Notes: generated by a model not told the origin, from the sequence alone. 64,000 nucleotides of DNA from Mycoavidus sp. B2-EB (GCF_014218255.1 NZ_AP021872.1:1550001-1614000), one strand, 5' to 3'; counted from the stretch's first letter, positions 41,764-52,711 are shown. A program made the numbers and translations.

Positions 41764-41791
41764 TTCGCAAAACATCAAATTAGTTTATAAT
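41764..41791 (+). promoter_or_regulatory. Candidate sigma-70 promoter for the small coiled-coil gene
   Basis: A perfect TATAAT at 41786-41791 with TTCGCA (41764-41769) 16 bases upstream as a four-of-six -35 box. It lies 25 bases before the ATG, with a GGAGGT ribosome binding site in between. Confidence 0.5.
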
Positions 41792-41816
41792 TCAACCAAA
41801 CAATGGAGGTTATCAG

Positions 41817-42092
41817 ATGAATGCAACTACCTTCGATACACTTCAATTTGTCGAAAGGCTAAAAGAAGCCAATATACCCGACGCGCAAGCTAAAGCTATT
41901 GCAACAGCAGTGCGCGATTCGCACAATGCGGCTGAATTAGCCACTCAAACCGACTTGCGCAAATATGAATCAGCCATTCGGTCCGACTTTGAAAAGCTCG
42001 AGCTACGCATGACCATTAAACTTAGCTCAATACTGGGCATCATCATTTTGCTCAGTATGGGCACGCTTACTGCTATCATCAAATTACTATAG
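41817..42092 (+). CDS. Small coiled-coil membrane protein, DUF1640/CCDC90-like
   Basis: 91 residues beginning MNATTFDTLQFVERLKEANIPDAQAKAIA, the same N-terminal motif as the protein at 13525-13941, then a short charged helix and a C-terminal transmembrane segment (LGIIILLSMGTLTAIIKLL). It lacks the expanded 11-residue repeats of the other copy. A GGAGGT site at 41805-41810 fixes the start. It is convergent with recG, only 5 bases between stops. Function unknown. Confidence 0.82.
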   Translation: MNATTFDTLQFVERLKEANIPDAQAKAIATAVRDSHNAAELATQTDLRKYESAIRSDFEKLELRMTIKLSSILGIIILLSMGTLTAIIKLL

Positions 42093-42097
42093 GTCCA

Positions 42098-44245
42098 TCA
42101 TACCTCTAAATAATTCTCTCGGCCTGCTAGCCAACGCTTCAAGTGTTGCGCCACAACCTCTGGATGCTTGCTCAGCAAATAATCCGCCGCGCGTTGGGCC
42201 GGCTCAATCAGCCAAGCATCTTGTTGCAAATCAGCAAAACGTAGCATTGCAGCGCCAGACTGGCGCGCTCCAAGAAACTCGCCAGGACCACGGATTTCAA
42301 GATCACGCCGCGCAACTTCAAAGCCATCATTAGTTGCGCGCAATGTATTTAAGCGCGCCCGCGCCGCGTACGACAATGGCCCAGCATACAACAAGACACA
42401 AGCGGAAGCAGCGCTCCCCCGTCCGATGCGGCCGCGCAATTGATGCAACTGTGACAAACCAAAACGTTCAGCATGCTCAATCACCATCAGCGACGCATTG
42501 GGTATATCAACCCCTACTTCGATCACCGTAGTAGCAACCAGTAATTGAATCTCATGGCGCGTGAACGCCGCCATAACCTCAGCTTTGTCTGCGGACTTAA
42601 GTCGGCCATGAACTAGACCAATCTGTAATTCAGGCAACGCCGCAGATAACATCGTGAAAGTATCCTCAGCCGTTTGCAATTGCAATGTCTCGCTTTCTTC
42701 TATGAATGGACACACCCAATATATCTGCCGGCCAGCCAGCGCGACTTGCCGCACCCGTTCAATCACCTCATCACGCCGCGCCTGTGACACCAACTTCGTC
42801 AAAACCGGCGTACGGCCAGGCGGTAGCTCATCCAGGGTGGAAACATCGAGATCCGCGTAATAGCTCATCGCCAGCGTACGTGGGATAGGGGTCGCACTCA
42901 TCATTAATTGATGCGGCTGCCAGTTTGAATGATCGACCTCGCCCTGCGCCTTGGCCCGTAACGCCAGGCGCTGCGCTACCCCAAAACGATGCTGCTCATC
43001 AATAATGACGAGCCCAAGGCGGGCAAATTCGACTTTATCCTGAATCATAGCGTGCGTACCGACGATCAACTGCGCCTGTCCCGTCACGATTGCCGCTAAG
43101 GCGCTGCGCTTCTCTTGAGCCTTAAGACCTGCCGTAAGCCATGCAACGTGTATCCCAAGCGGCGCAAACCAACCTTGCAATTTACGCACATGCTGCTCAG
43201 CCAGAAGCTCAGTAGGCACCATCAGCGCAACTTGGTAACCCGCATCAATCGCCTGCGCCGCAGCAAGCGCAGCCAGGACCGTTTTACCGCTACCCACATC
43301 GCCTTGCAAAAGCCGCTGCATCGGATGAGGAAGCGCTAAATCCGTGCTAATTTCTTTTTGCACACGTTGTTGCGCAGCCGTTAACGCGAACGGCAGTGCA
43401 GATAATAAACGCTCAAGCAACGGGAGTGCTGCGCTCAACATACAACCTACAAGCGCTGGCGCTAAACGGGTACGCCGTTGTAGATGCGACTGCTTTAATG
43501 ACAACTGCTGCGCCAGGAGCTCTTCAAATTTAATGCGGAGCCACGCAGGATGTGTACGCTCAACTAATGCATCTGCATCCACACCAAGCGGCGGATGATG
43601 CAGCACGCGCACTGCGGCCGCAAGCGGCGGCAATTGCAGAGGCGCAATAATCTCGGTATTCAGGGCATCCGGCAGCAGTTCCGGCAGCGGAGTCGAAGTC
43701 AGCGCATTCTCGATTGCTCGGCGCAAGTACGCTTGACTCAAGCCGGCGCAAGTTGAATAGATAGGCGTCAGCGCCTGCGGCAAGGGATCGCCCTGGGCTA
43801 CCATCCGATACGCCGGATGCACCATTTCCATGCCAAAAAATCCACCGCGCACTTCACCGCGTGCGCGGAGTCGTACACCCACGGCCAGTTGCTTAACTTG
43901 CGAGCCGTAAAAATTCAAAAAGCGCAATACCAGCGGATCACCTTTTTCGTCGGTGAGCGTAATGCATAATTGACGTCGCCCCCGATACGTAATTTCATGG
44001 TGTGTAATCTCCCCTTCAACCTGAGCCGTTGCACCAGCCAGCAGATCCCCAATCGCCGTGACAGTGGTTTCGTCTTCATAGCGTAACGGCAAATGCAAGA
44101 CCAGATCGAGCGCGCGCTTTAGCCCGAGCTTAGCCAGCTTATCCGCTTGCCGCCCAGAATTTGGCTTAGGCCGATCCGCCGGCGTGACAGCGGGCGGAAT
44201 TTCAGTCAAGGGTTCAGGTAATAAGATTTTAGATGCCGGCATCAC
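42098..44245 (-). CDS. recG: ATP-dependent DNA helicase RecG
   Basis: Branch-migrating helicase that remodels stalled forks and Holliday junctions. 715 residues, slightly longer than E. coli RecG (693) owing to an N-terminal extension. The wedge/OB domain comes first (GEITHHEITYRGRRQLCITL), then Walker A LQGDVGSGKTVLAAL, DEQHRFGV, SATPIPRTLA, and motif VI QLRGRIGRG. Divergent from queA. Confidence 0.96.
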   Translation of the reverse strand: MMPASKILLPEPLTEIPPAVTPADRPKPNSGRQADKLAKLGLKRALDLVLHLPLRYEDETTVTAIGDLLAGATAQVEGEITHHEITYRGRRQLCITLTDEKGDPLVLRFLNFYGSQVKQLAVGVRLRARGEVRGGFFGMEMVHPAYRMVAQGDPLPQALTPIYSTCAGLSQAYLRRAIENALTSTPLPELLPDALNTEIIAPLQLPPLAAAVRVLHHPPLGVDADALVERTHPAWLRIKFEELLAQQLSLKQSHLQRRTRLAPALVGCMLSAALPLLERLLSALPFALTAAQQRVQKEISTDLALPHPMQRLLQGDVGSGKTVLAALAAAQAIDAGYQVALMVPTELLAEQHVRKLQGWFAPLGIHVAWLTAGLKAQEKRSALAAIVTGQAQLIVGTHAMIQDKVEFARLGLVIIDEQHRFGVAQRLALRAKAQGEVDHSNWQPHQLMMSATPIPRTLAMSYYADLDVSTLDELPPGRTPVLTKLVSQARRDEVIERVRQVALAGRQIYWVCPFIEESETLQLQTAEDTFTMLSAALPELQIGLVHGRLKSADKAEVMAAFTRHEIQLLVATTVIEVGVDIPNASLMVIEHAERFGLSQLHQLRGRIGRGSAASACVLLYAGPLSYAARARLNTLRATNDGFEVARRDLEIRGPGEFLGARQSGAAMLRFADLQQDAWLIEPAQRAADYLLSKHPEVVAQHLKRWLAGRENYLEV

Positions 44246-44333
44246 AGCCTTTCTGTAGAGCTTTAACCAGATACAAGTACAATATTGGGTTTTACGCGTT
44301 ATCTAAGCTGGCCTTTAGCTATAGGCCCCTTAC

Positions 44334-46531
<2,198 letters not shown>

Positions 46532-46641
46532 ACCCTACTGTTTTGCGCGGATACGCAACTTCTATATGCAAATATATATAAAATACCTACTCGGTGGTAG
46601 AATGCCCAACCGTTTTGACTATCCACTCATGGAGATTTAGC

Positions 46642-46971
46642 ATGTTTATTACCCATGCTCTTGCGCAAGGCGCTGGTGCTGCTGCTAGTGCTCAACCTAA
46701 CTGGATGAGCTTTTTACCCCTACTCGGGATGTTCGCGGTACTCTATTTCATTATGATCCGCCCACAAATGAAGCGGCAGAAGGAACACCGTAACTTACTC
46801 GCTGCCATGGCAAAAGGTGATGAAGTCGTCACGAATGGCGGGATTGTTGGTAAAGTCACCAAAGTCAACGAGGCTTATATCGGCATTGAAATCGCTGATG
46901 GCGTTGAAATAACCGTGCAAAAAAATGCTGTGACGGCGACCTTGCCCAAAGGCACTATCAAAGCACTATAA
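46642..46971 (+). CDS. yajC: Preprotein translocase subunit YajC
   Basis: Small inner-membrane partner of SecDF. 109 residues from the ATG at 46642, with GGAG at 46631-46634. One transmembrane helix (LPLLGMFAVLYFIMIRPQMKRQKEH) contains the family's MIRPQ motif, followed by a cytosolic beta domain with GDEVVTNGGIVGKV. Between tgt and secD as usual. Confidence 0.95.
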   Translation: MFITHALAQGAGAAASAQPNWMSFLPLLGMFAVLYFIMIRPQMKRQKEHRNLLAAMAKGDEVVTNGGIVGKVTKVNEAYIGIEIADGVEITVQKNAVTATLPKGTIKAL

Positions 46972-46988
46972 AACCTCTCTCTGCAAAA

Positions 46989-47069
46989 GGCTCTCACAAA
47001 CTGCGCGCGAATCTGCGCTGGTTTTGTGACAGCCCTGCAAATAAAAGCAGCGCTAGACATAGGGCTGCG
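46989..47069 (+). other. Two hairpins between yajC and secD
   Basis: First: GGCTCTCACAAA against TTTGTGACAGCC (about 46989-47034), one mismatch. Second: GCAGCGCTA against TAGGGCTGC (about 47048-47069), one mismatch, followed by a T-rich stretch. They may attenuate transcription from yajC into secD. Confidence 0.45.
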
Positions 47070-47104
47070 TCCTTTGTTTTTCTCTGTTTTCACTACGCCC
47101 GCCA

Positions 47105-48988
47105 ATGAACCGCTATCCTCTGTGGAAATATATCGTGATGTTGATGGCGCTCGCCATCGGTCTGTTATATACATTGCCTAACTTCTTTGGCGAAACGCCC
47201 GCAGTGCAGATTTCAAGCGGCCGAGCCACGGTGAAAATCGATCACGATATATTAAAAAAAGTAGAAGGCACGCTAGCTTTAAACCAAATTACAGCGCTTG
47301 GCGCTACGTTCGACAACAACGCCAATAACGCTAGCATACGCGTGCGGTTTGCCGATACAGATACCCAGTTACGGGCCAAGGACTTACTGGCCAAAGCACT
47401 CAATCAAACGCCCGCCAATCCCGCTTATATCGTTGCTCTAAACTTACAAAGTGCCTCGCCTAAATGGCTGACTGCACTGCATGCGCTCCCCATGTACCTC
47501 GGTTTAGATTTGCGTGGCGGCGTGCACTTCCTACTACAGGTTGATATGGCCGGCGCGCTGGCTAAAAAACTCGATACCAGCGCAACCGATATTCGCACAC
47601 TGCTACGTGAGCGCGCAATTCGTAGCGGCGGCGTGAGTCGCGTGGCACATACCATCCGCATCAATTTTATCGCCGAAGAGCCAGCCAAAGCTGCGCGTGC
47701 CTTACTCCTAGACAAATTCAGTGAATTGCAGTGGAGCGTGCAAAGCACCGCCGACGGCTATCAAGTGCTTGGCACGTTTTCTCCAGACGCGCTGCGCATC
47801 ACGCAAGAAAATGCGCTAAAGCAAAATATCGCAACATTACATAATCGCGTCAATGAACTCGGGGTGGCGGAACCCATTATTCAACAACAAGGCGCAGATC
47901 GCATCATCGTAGAACTGCCTGGCGTACAAGACACCGCTAAAGCTAAAGACATTATCGGCCGCACCGCAACCCTTGAGGCCCGCCTCGTCGATGCAAATGC
48001 ACCGCGTTACCCTAATGCAAACGACCCCGTCCCCACTGGCGATGAACTTTTCACTGAGGGCAATCACACCCCTGTACTCCTCAAAAAACAGATTATCTTC
48101 ACCGGAGACCGGATTGCCGATGCCGCAGCAGGCTTTGATGAACACCAGCAAGCGGTTGTCAAAATTCGCTTAGATGCCGCAGGCGGCCGTGTGCTGCGAA
48201 GCATTTCGCGCGACAATATTGGCAAGCCCATGGCGATTGTGCTGTTTGAAAAAGGCAAAGGCGAAGTCCTGACAGTCGCCACGATTCAATCTGAACTTGG
48301 CGAGAGTTTTCAAATCACGGGCTCCGCCTCTACTGCCGCCGCCAATGATCTTGCCTTGCTCTTACGCGCAGGCTCACTGGCAGCGCCCATGGAAATTATT
48401 GAAGAGCGCACGATTGGGCCCAGCTTAGGCGCCGACAACATTAAGAAAGGTTTTGATTCAGTGTTGTACGGCTTTGCCGCAATCGCTCTTTTTATGTTGG
48501 CGTACTACATGCTATTTGGGCTGATTTCAGTCTTGGCTCTATCGCTTAATTTGCTGCTATTGATTGCCGTTCTCTCAATGTTGCAAGCCACGCTGACTTT
48601 GCCCGGCATTGCTGCGATTGCACTCACCCTTGGCATGGCCATCGACGCTAACGTATTAATCAACGAGCGCATCCGTGAAGAGCTGCGCCATGGCGCGCCG
48701 CCGCAAACTGCGATTTCATCTGGCTTCCAACAAGCGTGGGCCACCATTTTAGATTCAAACGTCACCACCTTGATTGCGGGCCTTGCCTTGCTCGCATTTG
48801 GTTCAGGGCCAATCCGCGGCTTTGCGGTTGTACATTGCATTGGCATTTTGACTTCAATGTTCTCGGCGGTCTTCTTTGCGCGTGGTGTAGTCAACCTCTG
48901 GTACGGCGGACGGCGCAAGCTGAAGTCTTTGTCAATTGGCCAAATATGGCGTCCGACAACACCGGACAGCCAAGATATGTCACGCTGA
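47105..48988 (+). CDS. secD: Protein translocase subunit SecD
   Basis: RND-like membrane subunit that uses the proton motive force to pull exported proteins into the periplasm. 627 residues: one N-terminal helix, the large P1 periplasmic domain, including LDLRGGVHFLLQVDM, then five helices with GIAAIALTLGMAIDANVLINERIREEL and SNVTTLIAGLALLAFGSGPIRGFA, containing the conserved charged residues. In the yajC-secD-secF operon. Confidence 0.97.
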   Translation: MNRYPLWKYIVMLMALAIGLLYTLPNFFGETPAVQISSGRATVKIDHDILKKVEGTLALNQITALGATFDNNANNASIRVRFADTDTQLRAKDLLAKALNQTPANPAYIVALNLQSASPKWLTALHALPMYLGLDLRGGVHFLLQVDMAGALAKKLDTSATDIRTLLRERAIRSGGVSRVAHTIRINFIAEEPAKAARALLLDKFSELQWSVQSTADGYQVLGTFSPDALRITQENALKQNIATLHNRVNELGVAEPIIQQQGADRIIVELPGVQDTAKAKDIIGRTATLEARLVDANAPRYPNANDPVPTGDELFTEGNHTPVLLKKQIIFTGDRIADAAAGFDEHQQAVVKIRLDAAGGRVLRSISRDNIGKPMAIVLFEKGKGEVLTVATIQSELGESFQITGSASTAAANDLALLLRAGSLAAPMEIIEERTIGPSLGADNIKKGFDSVLYGFAAIALFMLAYYMLFGLISVLALSLNLLLLIAVLSMLQATLTLPGIAAIALTLGMAIDANVLINERIREELRHGAPPQTAISSGFQQAWATILDSNVTTLIAGLALLAFGSGPIRGFAVVHCIGILTSMFSAVFFARGVVNLWYGGRRKLKSLSIGQIWRPTTPDSQDMSR

Positions 48989-49001
48989 TCTGGAGCACGA
49001 A

Positions 49002-49952
49002 ATGGAATTTTTCCGTATTCACAAAGACATCCCATTTATGCAGCGTGCGTTGATTTTCAACGCAATTTCATTGCTGACCTTCGTTGCGGCAGTATTCTTT
49101 TTGCTCACTCGTGGACTGCATTTATCCGTTGAATTTACGGGGGGGACAGTGCTTGAAGTGAATTACCCTCAGCAAGCTCAGCTTGAGCCAGTGCGCGCCA
49201 CACTGGCTAAGCTTGGCTATAGCGATGCGCAAGTACAAACTTTTGGCACCTCACGTGACGTATTGATCCGGCTGCCATTAAAAACCGGAATGTCATCTGC
49301 GCAGCAAAGCGAGTACGTGATGAAGGCGCTCAACACAGGTACCCCGCAAGCTCGCCTACAACGAGTTGAGTTTGTCGGGCCGCAAATCGGTAAAGAACTG
49401 GCGATGCATGGGCTGCTTGCCTTATTCTGTGTTGTGCTCGGAATCATTATTTACCTGTCGTTTCGCTTCGAGTGGAAATATGCCATTGCCGGCATCGTTG
49501 CCAATTTGCATGATGTAATCATTATTCTCGGCTTCTTTGCCTTTTTTCAGTGGGAATTCTCTCTCTCAGTCCTAGCCGCAGTGCTCGCTGTGCTCGGCTA
49601 CTCAGTCAATGAATCGGTCGTGATTTTCGACCGGATCCGGGAAACTTTCCTTAAAACCCGCAAGTTGACGGTCATCGAGGTCATTAACCACGCGATTACT
49701 AGCACCATCTCGCGCACCGTCATCACGCACGGTAGCACCCAGATGATGGTGTTAGCGATGTTATTATTTGGTGGGCCCACGCTACATTTTTTCTCGTTAG
49801 CGCTCACGATCGGGATTTTGTTCGGTATTTATTCGTCGGTTTTTGTTGCAGCAGCGATTGCCATGTGGCTTGGGGTCAAGCGCGAGGATCTGATTAAACC
49901 GATTAAACCGAAATATGATCGTAATGATCCGAATGCTGGGGCGCAGGTTTAG
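49002..49952 (+). CDS. secF: Protein translocase subunit SecF
   Basis: 316 residues from the ATG at 49002, preceded by TGGAG; the open frame extends further upstream inside secD, but MEFFRIHKDIPFMQRA is the expected start. Six helices, with VEFTGGTVLEVNYP in the periplasmic domain and VLGYSVNESVVIFDRIRE and TSTISRT-type motifs (SRTVITHGSTQMMVL) in the membrane part. The IS4-type element inserted 31 bases after its stop leaves it intact. Confidence 0.97.
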   Translation: MEFFRIHKDIPFMQRALIFNAISLLTFVAAVFFLLTRGLHLSVEFTGGTVLEVNYPQQAQLEPVRATLAKLGYSDAQVQTFGTSRDVLIRLPLKTGMSSAQQSEYVMKALNTGTPQARLQRVEFVGPQIGKELAMHGLLALFCVVLGIIIYLSFRFEWKYAIAGIVANLHDVIIILGFFAFFQWEFSLSVLAAVLAVLGYSVNESVVIFDRIRETFLKTRKLTVIEVINHAITSTISRTVITHGSTQMMVLAMLLFGGPTLHFFSLALTIGILFGIYSSVFVAAAIAMWLGVKREDLIKPIKPKYDRNDPNAGAQV

Positions 49953-49974
49953 GGTTTTATTCAAGCAAAGTGCG

Positions 49975-49983
49975 GTTAATTTA
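49975..49983. repeat. 9-bp target site duplication, left copy
   Basis: GTTAATTTA immediately before the left inverted repeat of the IS element; an identical copy flanks the right end at 51535-51543. Confidence 0.92.
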
Positions 49984-51534
49984 CTTGCAATTACCCACAA
50001 TTATGAGCGAGTTCAAAACCGATCTGTATATCAATAAGTTTTCGTAACCCACGCCAGATAACGGTGTTACCAGGAGGAGGATCACCGGTTCGAGCTAGAT
50101 AGCCCCCTAGTTGAGCTAGCTTAATGATGTACCGTGTAAGAGGATTGGCATTTACATTTTTCGGCTTATCTTTGACCAATTGATCAAGCCGCTGCATTTC
50201 AGAAGGCGTCAGCGCGATTTCAGCCGATATATCTGGCGCAGCTCGATGTAGCATAGTCATCCAGAAGATACGCCAACTCACGACACAGAATATAGAAATG
50301 AGATTGACTAGCCGCTCAGCTGTACGCAGCTTGGACTCTTCAGCCTTACAGCCTGATTTGAGGACTTTGTGGAATACCTCTATTTTCCAGCGTAGTGCAT
50401 ACCAGTCCAATTTTTCAATAGCTTGCTTGCGAGAAGTCACGGATAAATTGGTGATCAACTTCCATTCAATAGGCTCTCTGCTTGCAGGTGCGTCCCGTTC
50501 AAATGCATGAATCACCGTCAGATGCAAAGGCGGGTAACGACGCTGTTTGCCGATGGGAGGCAACACCTTTATGCGATGATATCGAAGCTCCAGCACAGCT
50601 CGATGCTCCTTACCCTTAGAGTCTCGAACCGTAATTCGATGTATTCCATTAACGCGAACCTCTTCCATTTCTTGCGAGATCGTATGCTTCCCATCTGTTG
50701 CGAGCCGATCCACACAGGTCCGAACCAAGAAATTTGTTTGGAGCTCTTGCGCTAAACAGAAGAGTTCGTAAATGTCGCTTTCGCGATCACCTACATGGAC
50801 ACACCGCTGGGGATCGCTAAGCAATGCGGTGGATTGCCGCAAATTCTCGAGCCACCGATAACTTTCCTTCTCTTCGATCGGAATGCGTGTTGGATTAATT
50901 TTACACTTGAGGGCCCTGGTCCCCTTGAACTTCTTGCGCGTCCAGAATTTGATTGCTGCCAACCCCAGTGGAACACCTTGTGTGGTAACCAGCAGACTCG
51001 AATGCATCAAAATCCCACACACCGTATATTTGATGTTCTTCCCCATCTGGTCTTTGCGACCTGCAACTTCACGCGTCGCGCCTATCCACTCCGGATGCTC
51101 TCGTTTATATGAGAATTCGGTCGTATCCTGCAATACTAATATGGGGCCTCTTGAGGCTTCAAACCGCTTTTGAGTTGCTTCGTAATGCCCACTTAGGATT
51201 TCCTGTTCGCTCACTTTAGCATTCGAAAAAAACCGGTAGGCTGCTTTCGTGTTACTCCAGTCCTGAAAGGCCATCGGAATACTCTGACCAACGTAAGACC
51301 ACAAACGCTCTAGGACCAGCCTAAATCTCTTCGTAAGGCGTTCATCGCGGAACTTATTCTGTCCTATCTCCTCTTCAAACCATTTCTGATCTTCACTCTT
51401 TCCTACCCTGCTATCTTTGCCACGCTTTCTTTTTAACATCCATAGGTCTCATCATCTGTACGAGCAATGACGTTAACAGAACTCGATCATTGTTAACAGG
51501 CTTTAAACGCGTTAAATCTGTGGGTAATTGAAAG
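49984..51534 (-). mobile_element. Complete IS4-family insertion sequence (Tn5/IS50-like), about 1551 bp
   Basis: Terminal inverted repeats CTTGCAATTACCCACA (49984-49999) and TGTGGGTAATTGAAAG (51519-51534) match in 15 of 16 positions. The element is flanked by a perfect 9-bp direct repeat, the duplication length typical of Tn5-like IS4 members. It carries one intact transposase on the minus strand whose stop codon lies within the left inverted repeat. Intact ends, duplication and gene suggest a recent insertion. Confidence 0.93.
49991..51439 (-). CDS. IS4-family DDE transposase
   Basis: 482-residue transposase related to Tn5 transposase. N-terminal DNA-binding domain (FRDERLTKRFRLVLERLW) then the RNase H-like core with D105 in VLQDTTEF, D218 in HVGDRESDIYE and E354 in the YREK motif: Y347, R350, E354 and K361 in YALRWKIEVFHKVLK. 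All catalytic residues are present and the frame is uninterrupted, so it could be active. Confidence 0.95.
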   Translation of the reverse strand: MLKRKRGKDSRVGKSEDQKWFEEEIGQNKFRDERLTKRFRLVLERLWSYVGQSIPMAFQDWSNTKAAYRFFSNAKVSEQEILSGHYEATQKRFEASRGPILVLQDTTEFSYKREHPEWIGATREVAGRKDQMGKNIKYTVCGILMHSSLLVTTQGVPLGLAAIKFWTRKKFKGTRALKCKINPTRIPIEEKESYRWLENLRQSTALLSDPQRCVHVGDRESDIYELFCLAQELQTNFLVRTCVDRLATDGKHTISQEMEEVRVNGIHRITVRDSKGKEHRAVLELRYHRIKVLPPIGKQRRYPPLHLTVIHAFERDAPASREPIEWKLITNLSVTSRKQAIEKLDWYALRWKIEVFHKVLKSGCKAEESKLRTAERLVNLISIFCVVSWRIFWMTMLHRAAPDISAEIALTPSEMQRLDQLVKDKPKNVNANPLTRYIIKLAQLGGYLARTGDPPPGNTVIWRGLRKLIDIQIGFELAHNCG

Positions 51535-51543
51535 GTTAATTTA
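51535..51543. repeat. 9-bp target site duplication, right copy
   Basis: GTTAATTTA directly after the right inverted repeat of the IS element, identical to 49975-49983. Confidence 0.92.
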
Positions 51544-51554
51544 GCGGTTACGGG

Positions 51555-51746
51555 CTAACTCCAATCCGATTCTAGATAATCCTTACCTAATTTTTCCTTT
51601 ACTTTCGCCATTGCTTCGCTAACCTTGATTTTCGAATTTTGATGGGTCAGCATGCTTATTAGAGAGGCATAATCTTTTTCTGGAGTGAATGTGCTTGCTT
51701 TCTCAGAAAATGCATTATCTGTCTCGAGTAAGACCTTTCTGGTTGA
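51555..51746 (-). pseudogene. C-terminal fragment of an unidentified gene
   Basis: Minus-strand frame open for 63 codons and ending at a TAG at 51555-51557, with no start codon near its upstream edge, where a stop occurs at 51747-51749. It reads as plausible protein: KVLLETDNAFSEKAS, then EKDYASLISMLTHQNSK and MAKVKEKLGKDYLESDWS. I cannot name a family. It is wedged between the complete IS and an IS110 remnant and is probably the tail of a gene cut by those insertions. Confidence 0.45.
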
Positions 51747-51778
51747 CTAGTTCTGCATACAAGATACCGTCCTCTTAG

Positions 51779-51988
51779 TCAAACAATTTTTCCATAATTG
51801 TCATCATATGGCAGGCGTGATTTAAGTACGCCGAAACAAAGATGGACGAATTTTCTCATGCATGCACCGAGGGCAGACATAGTCGATTTACCGCGGGTAC
51901 GTAGGCGTTCGTATAGTGCTTTAACATGGGCGTTATAGCGTATGGCGACCAGTGCACGGCGGCGGAATGACTCGATAATCTTGCGCAA
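51779..51988 (-). pseudogene. C-terminal remnant of an IS110-family transposase
   Basis: 69 residues matching the end of IS110/IS116/IS902 transposases: RRALVAIRYNAHVKALYERL, GKSTMSALGACMRKFVHLCFG and VLKSRLPYDDNY. The N-terminal DEDD catalytic domain is missing, so this is an inactive relic. It stops 37 bases short of the nuclease gene. Confidence 0.82.
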
Positions 51989-52025
51989 CCGGCCCCTTGT
52001 TGCAGGAATAAAACTCTCTCGAAAA

Positions 52026-52601
52026 TCAATACATCAAAGCGTTATCCGCATGCCGCCGCCAATTCTTTGCATATTCATGTGCAAGCGCCGGAAAATCCCG
52101 AATAATGAGCATATTCTCTGCGTTTTTTCGTTGCGCGGTATACGTAAAATTAAAGCTGCCGGTAATCAGTACTGGATGTGCGCTGTCAGCATCAATGATG
52201 ATAATTTTGTTATGCGCGTTACGATACTTCACTTCGCGGCGCACCCAAATACCCGCCTTGGCCAGTGCGGTTATACGCGCATCACGCCCTTCCTCTAGCC
52301 GCGTAGCATCCACTAATATGCGCACCTCAACGCCGCGCGCATGAGCCTTTATTAAAGCCTGGATAATTCGCTTATTAGAGAGCAGATACGCTTGCACGAG
52401 TACTTGTTTGCGCGCACCTTGCACAGCGTCTACGATGAGTCCTTCAACATCATCACGTGGCACAAAAGCAGCCTGCATCGTGCCTTGCGCCTTCAATACG
52501 ACCGGCGGCTTATAATAATCAACTGGCCCGCGGGCAGCGCTTGCAGCCACTAAGGATACTGCCAAAATAAGCGGTCCGCTGATACTAAAAAAGAGGTTCA
52601 T
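52026..52601 (-). CDS. Secreted phospholipase D-like nuclease (Nuc family)
   Basis: 191 residues with an N-terminal signal peptide (hydrophobic 9-21, AASAARG cleavage region) and a single HKD motif: H130, K132 and D137 in AHNKIIIIDADS, followed by the GSFNFT segment. Single-HKD proteins of this size act as homodimers, and related bacterial Nuc proteins are periplasmic or exported endonucleases. A predicted export signal places it in the periplasm or outside. It lies in an IS-scarred stretch, divergent from the AAA ATPase. Confidence 0.85.
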   Translation of the reverse strand: MNLFFSISGPLILAVSLVAASAARGPVDYYKPPVVLKAQGTMQAAFVPRDDVEGLIVDAVQGARKQVLVQAYLLSNKRIIQALIKAHARGVEVRILVDATRLEEGRDARITALAKAGIWVRREVKYRNAHNKIIIIDADSAHPVLITGSFNFTYTAQRKNAENMLIIRDFPALAHEYAKNWRRHADNALMY

Positions 52602-52623
52602 GAGTCAATTACAAAAGCTTTTA

Positions 52624-52711
52624 ATCCGAATTGGACGAGACTATAATCCAGATCAGACGAAGTTTAAATCCGAATTAGACGGAGCATAAATCCTAAATGG
52701 CCGGAATGGAA
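52624..52711. repeat. Four degenerate repeats with an exact 22-bp period upstream of the AAA/DUF4143 gene
   Basis: ATCC occurs at 52624, 52646, 52668 and 52690, each opening a related unit: ATCCGAATTGGACGAGACTA, ATCCAGATCAGACGAAGTTT, ATCCGAATTAGACGGAGCAT, and a diverged fourth that contains the ATG at 52697. A 22-bp spacing is close to two helical turns, so the units face the same side of the DNA, as expected for a cooperative operator. The arrangement covers the probable promoter and start. Confidence 0.8.
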
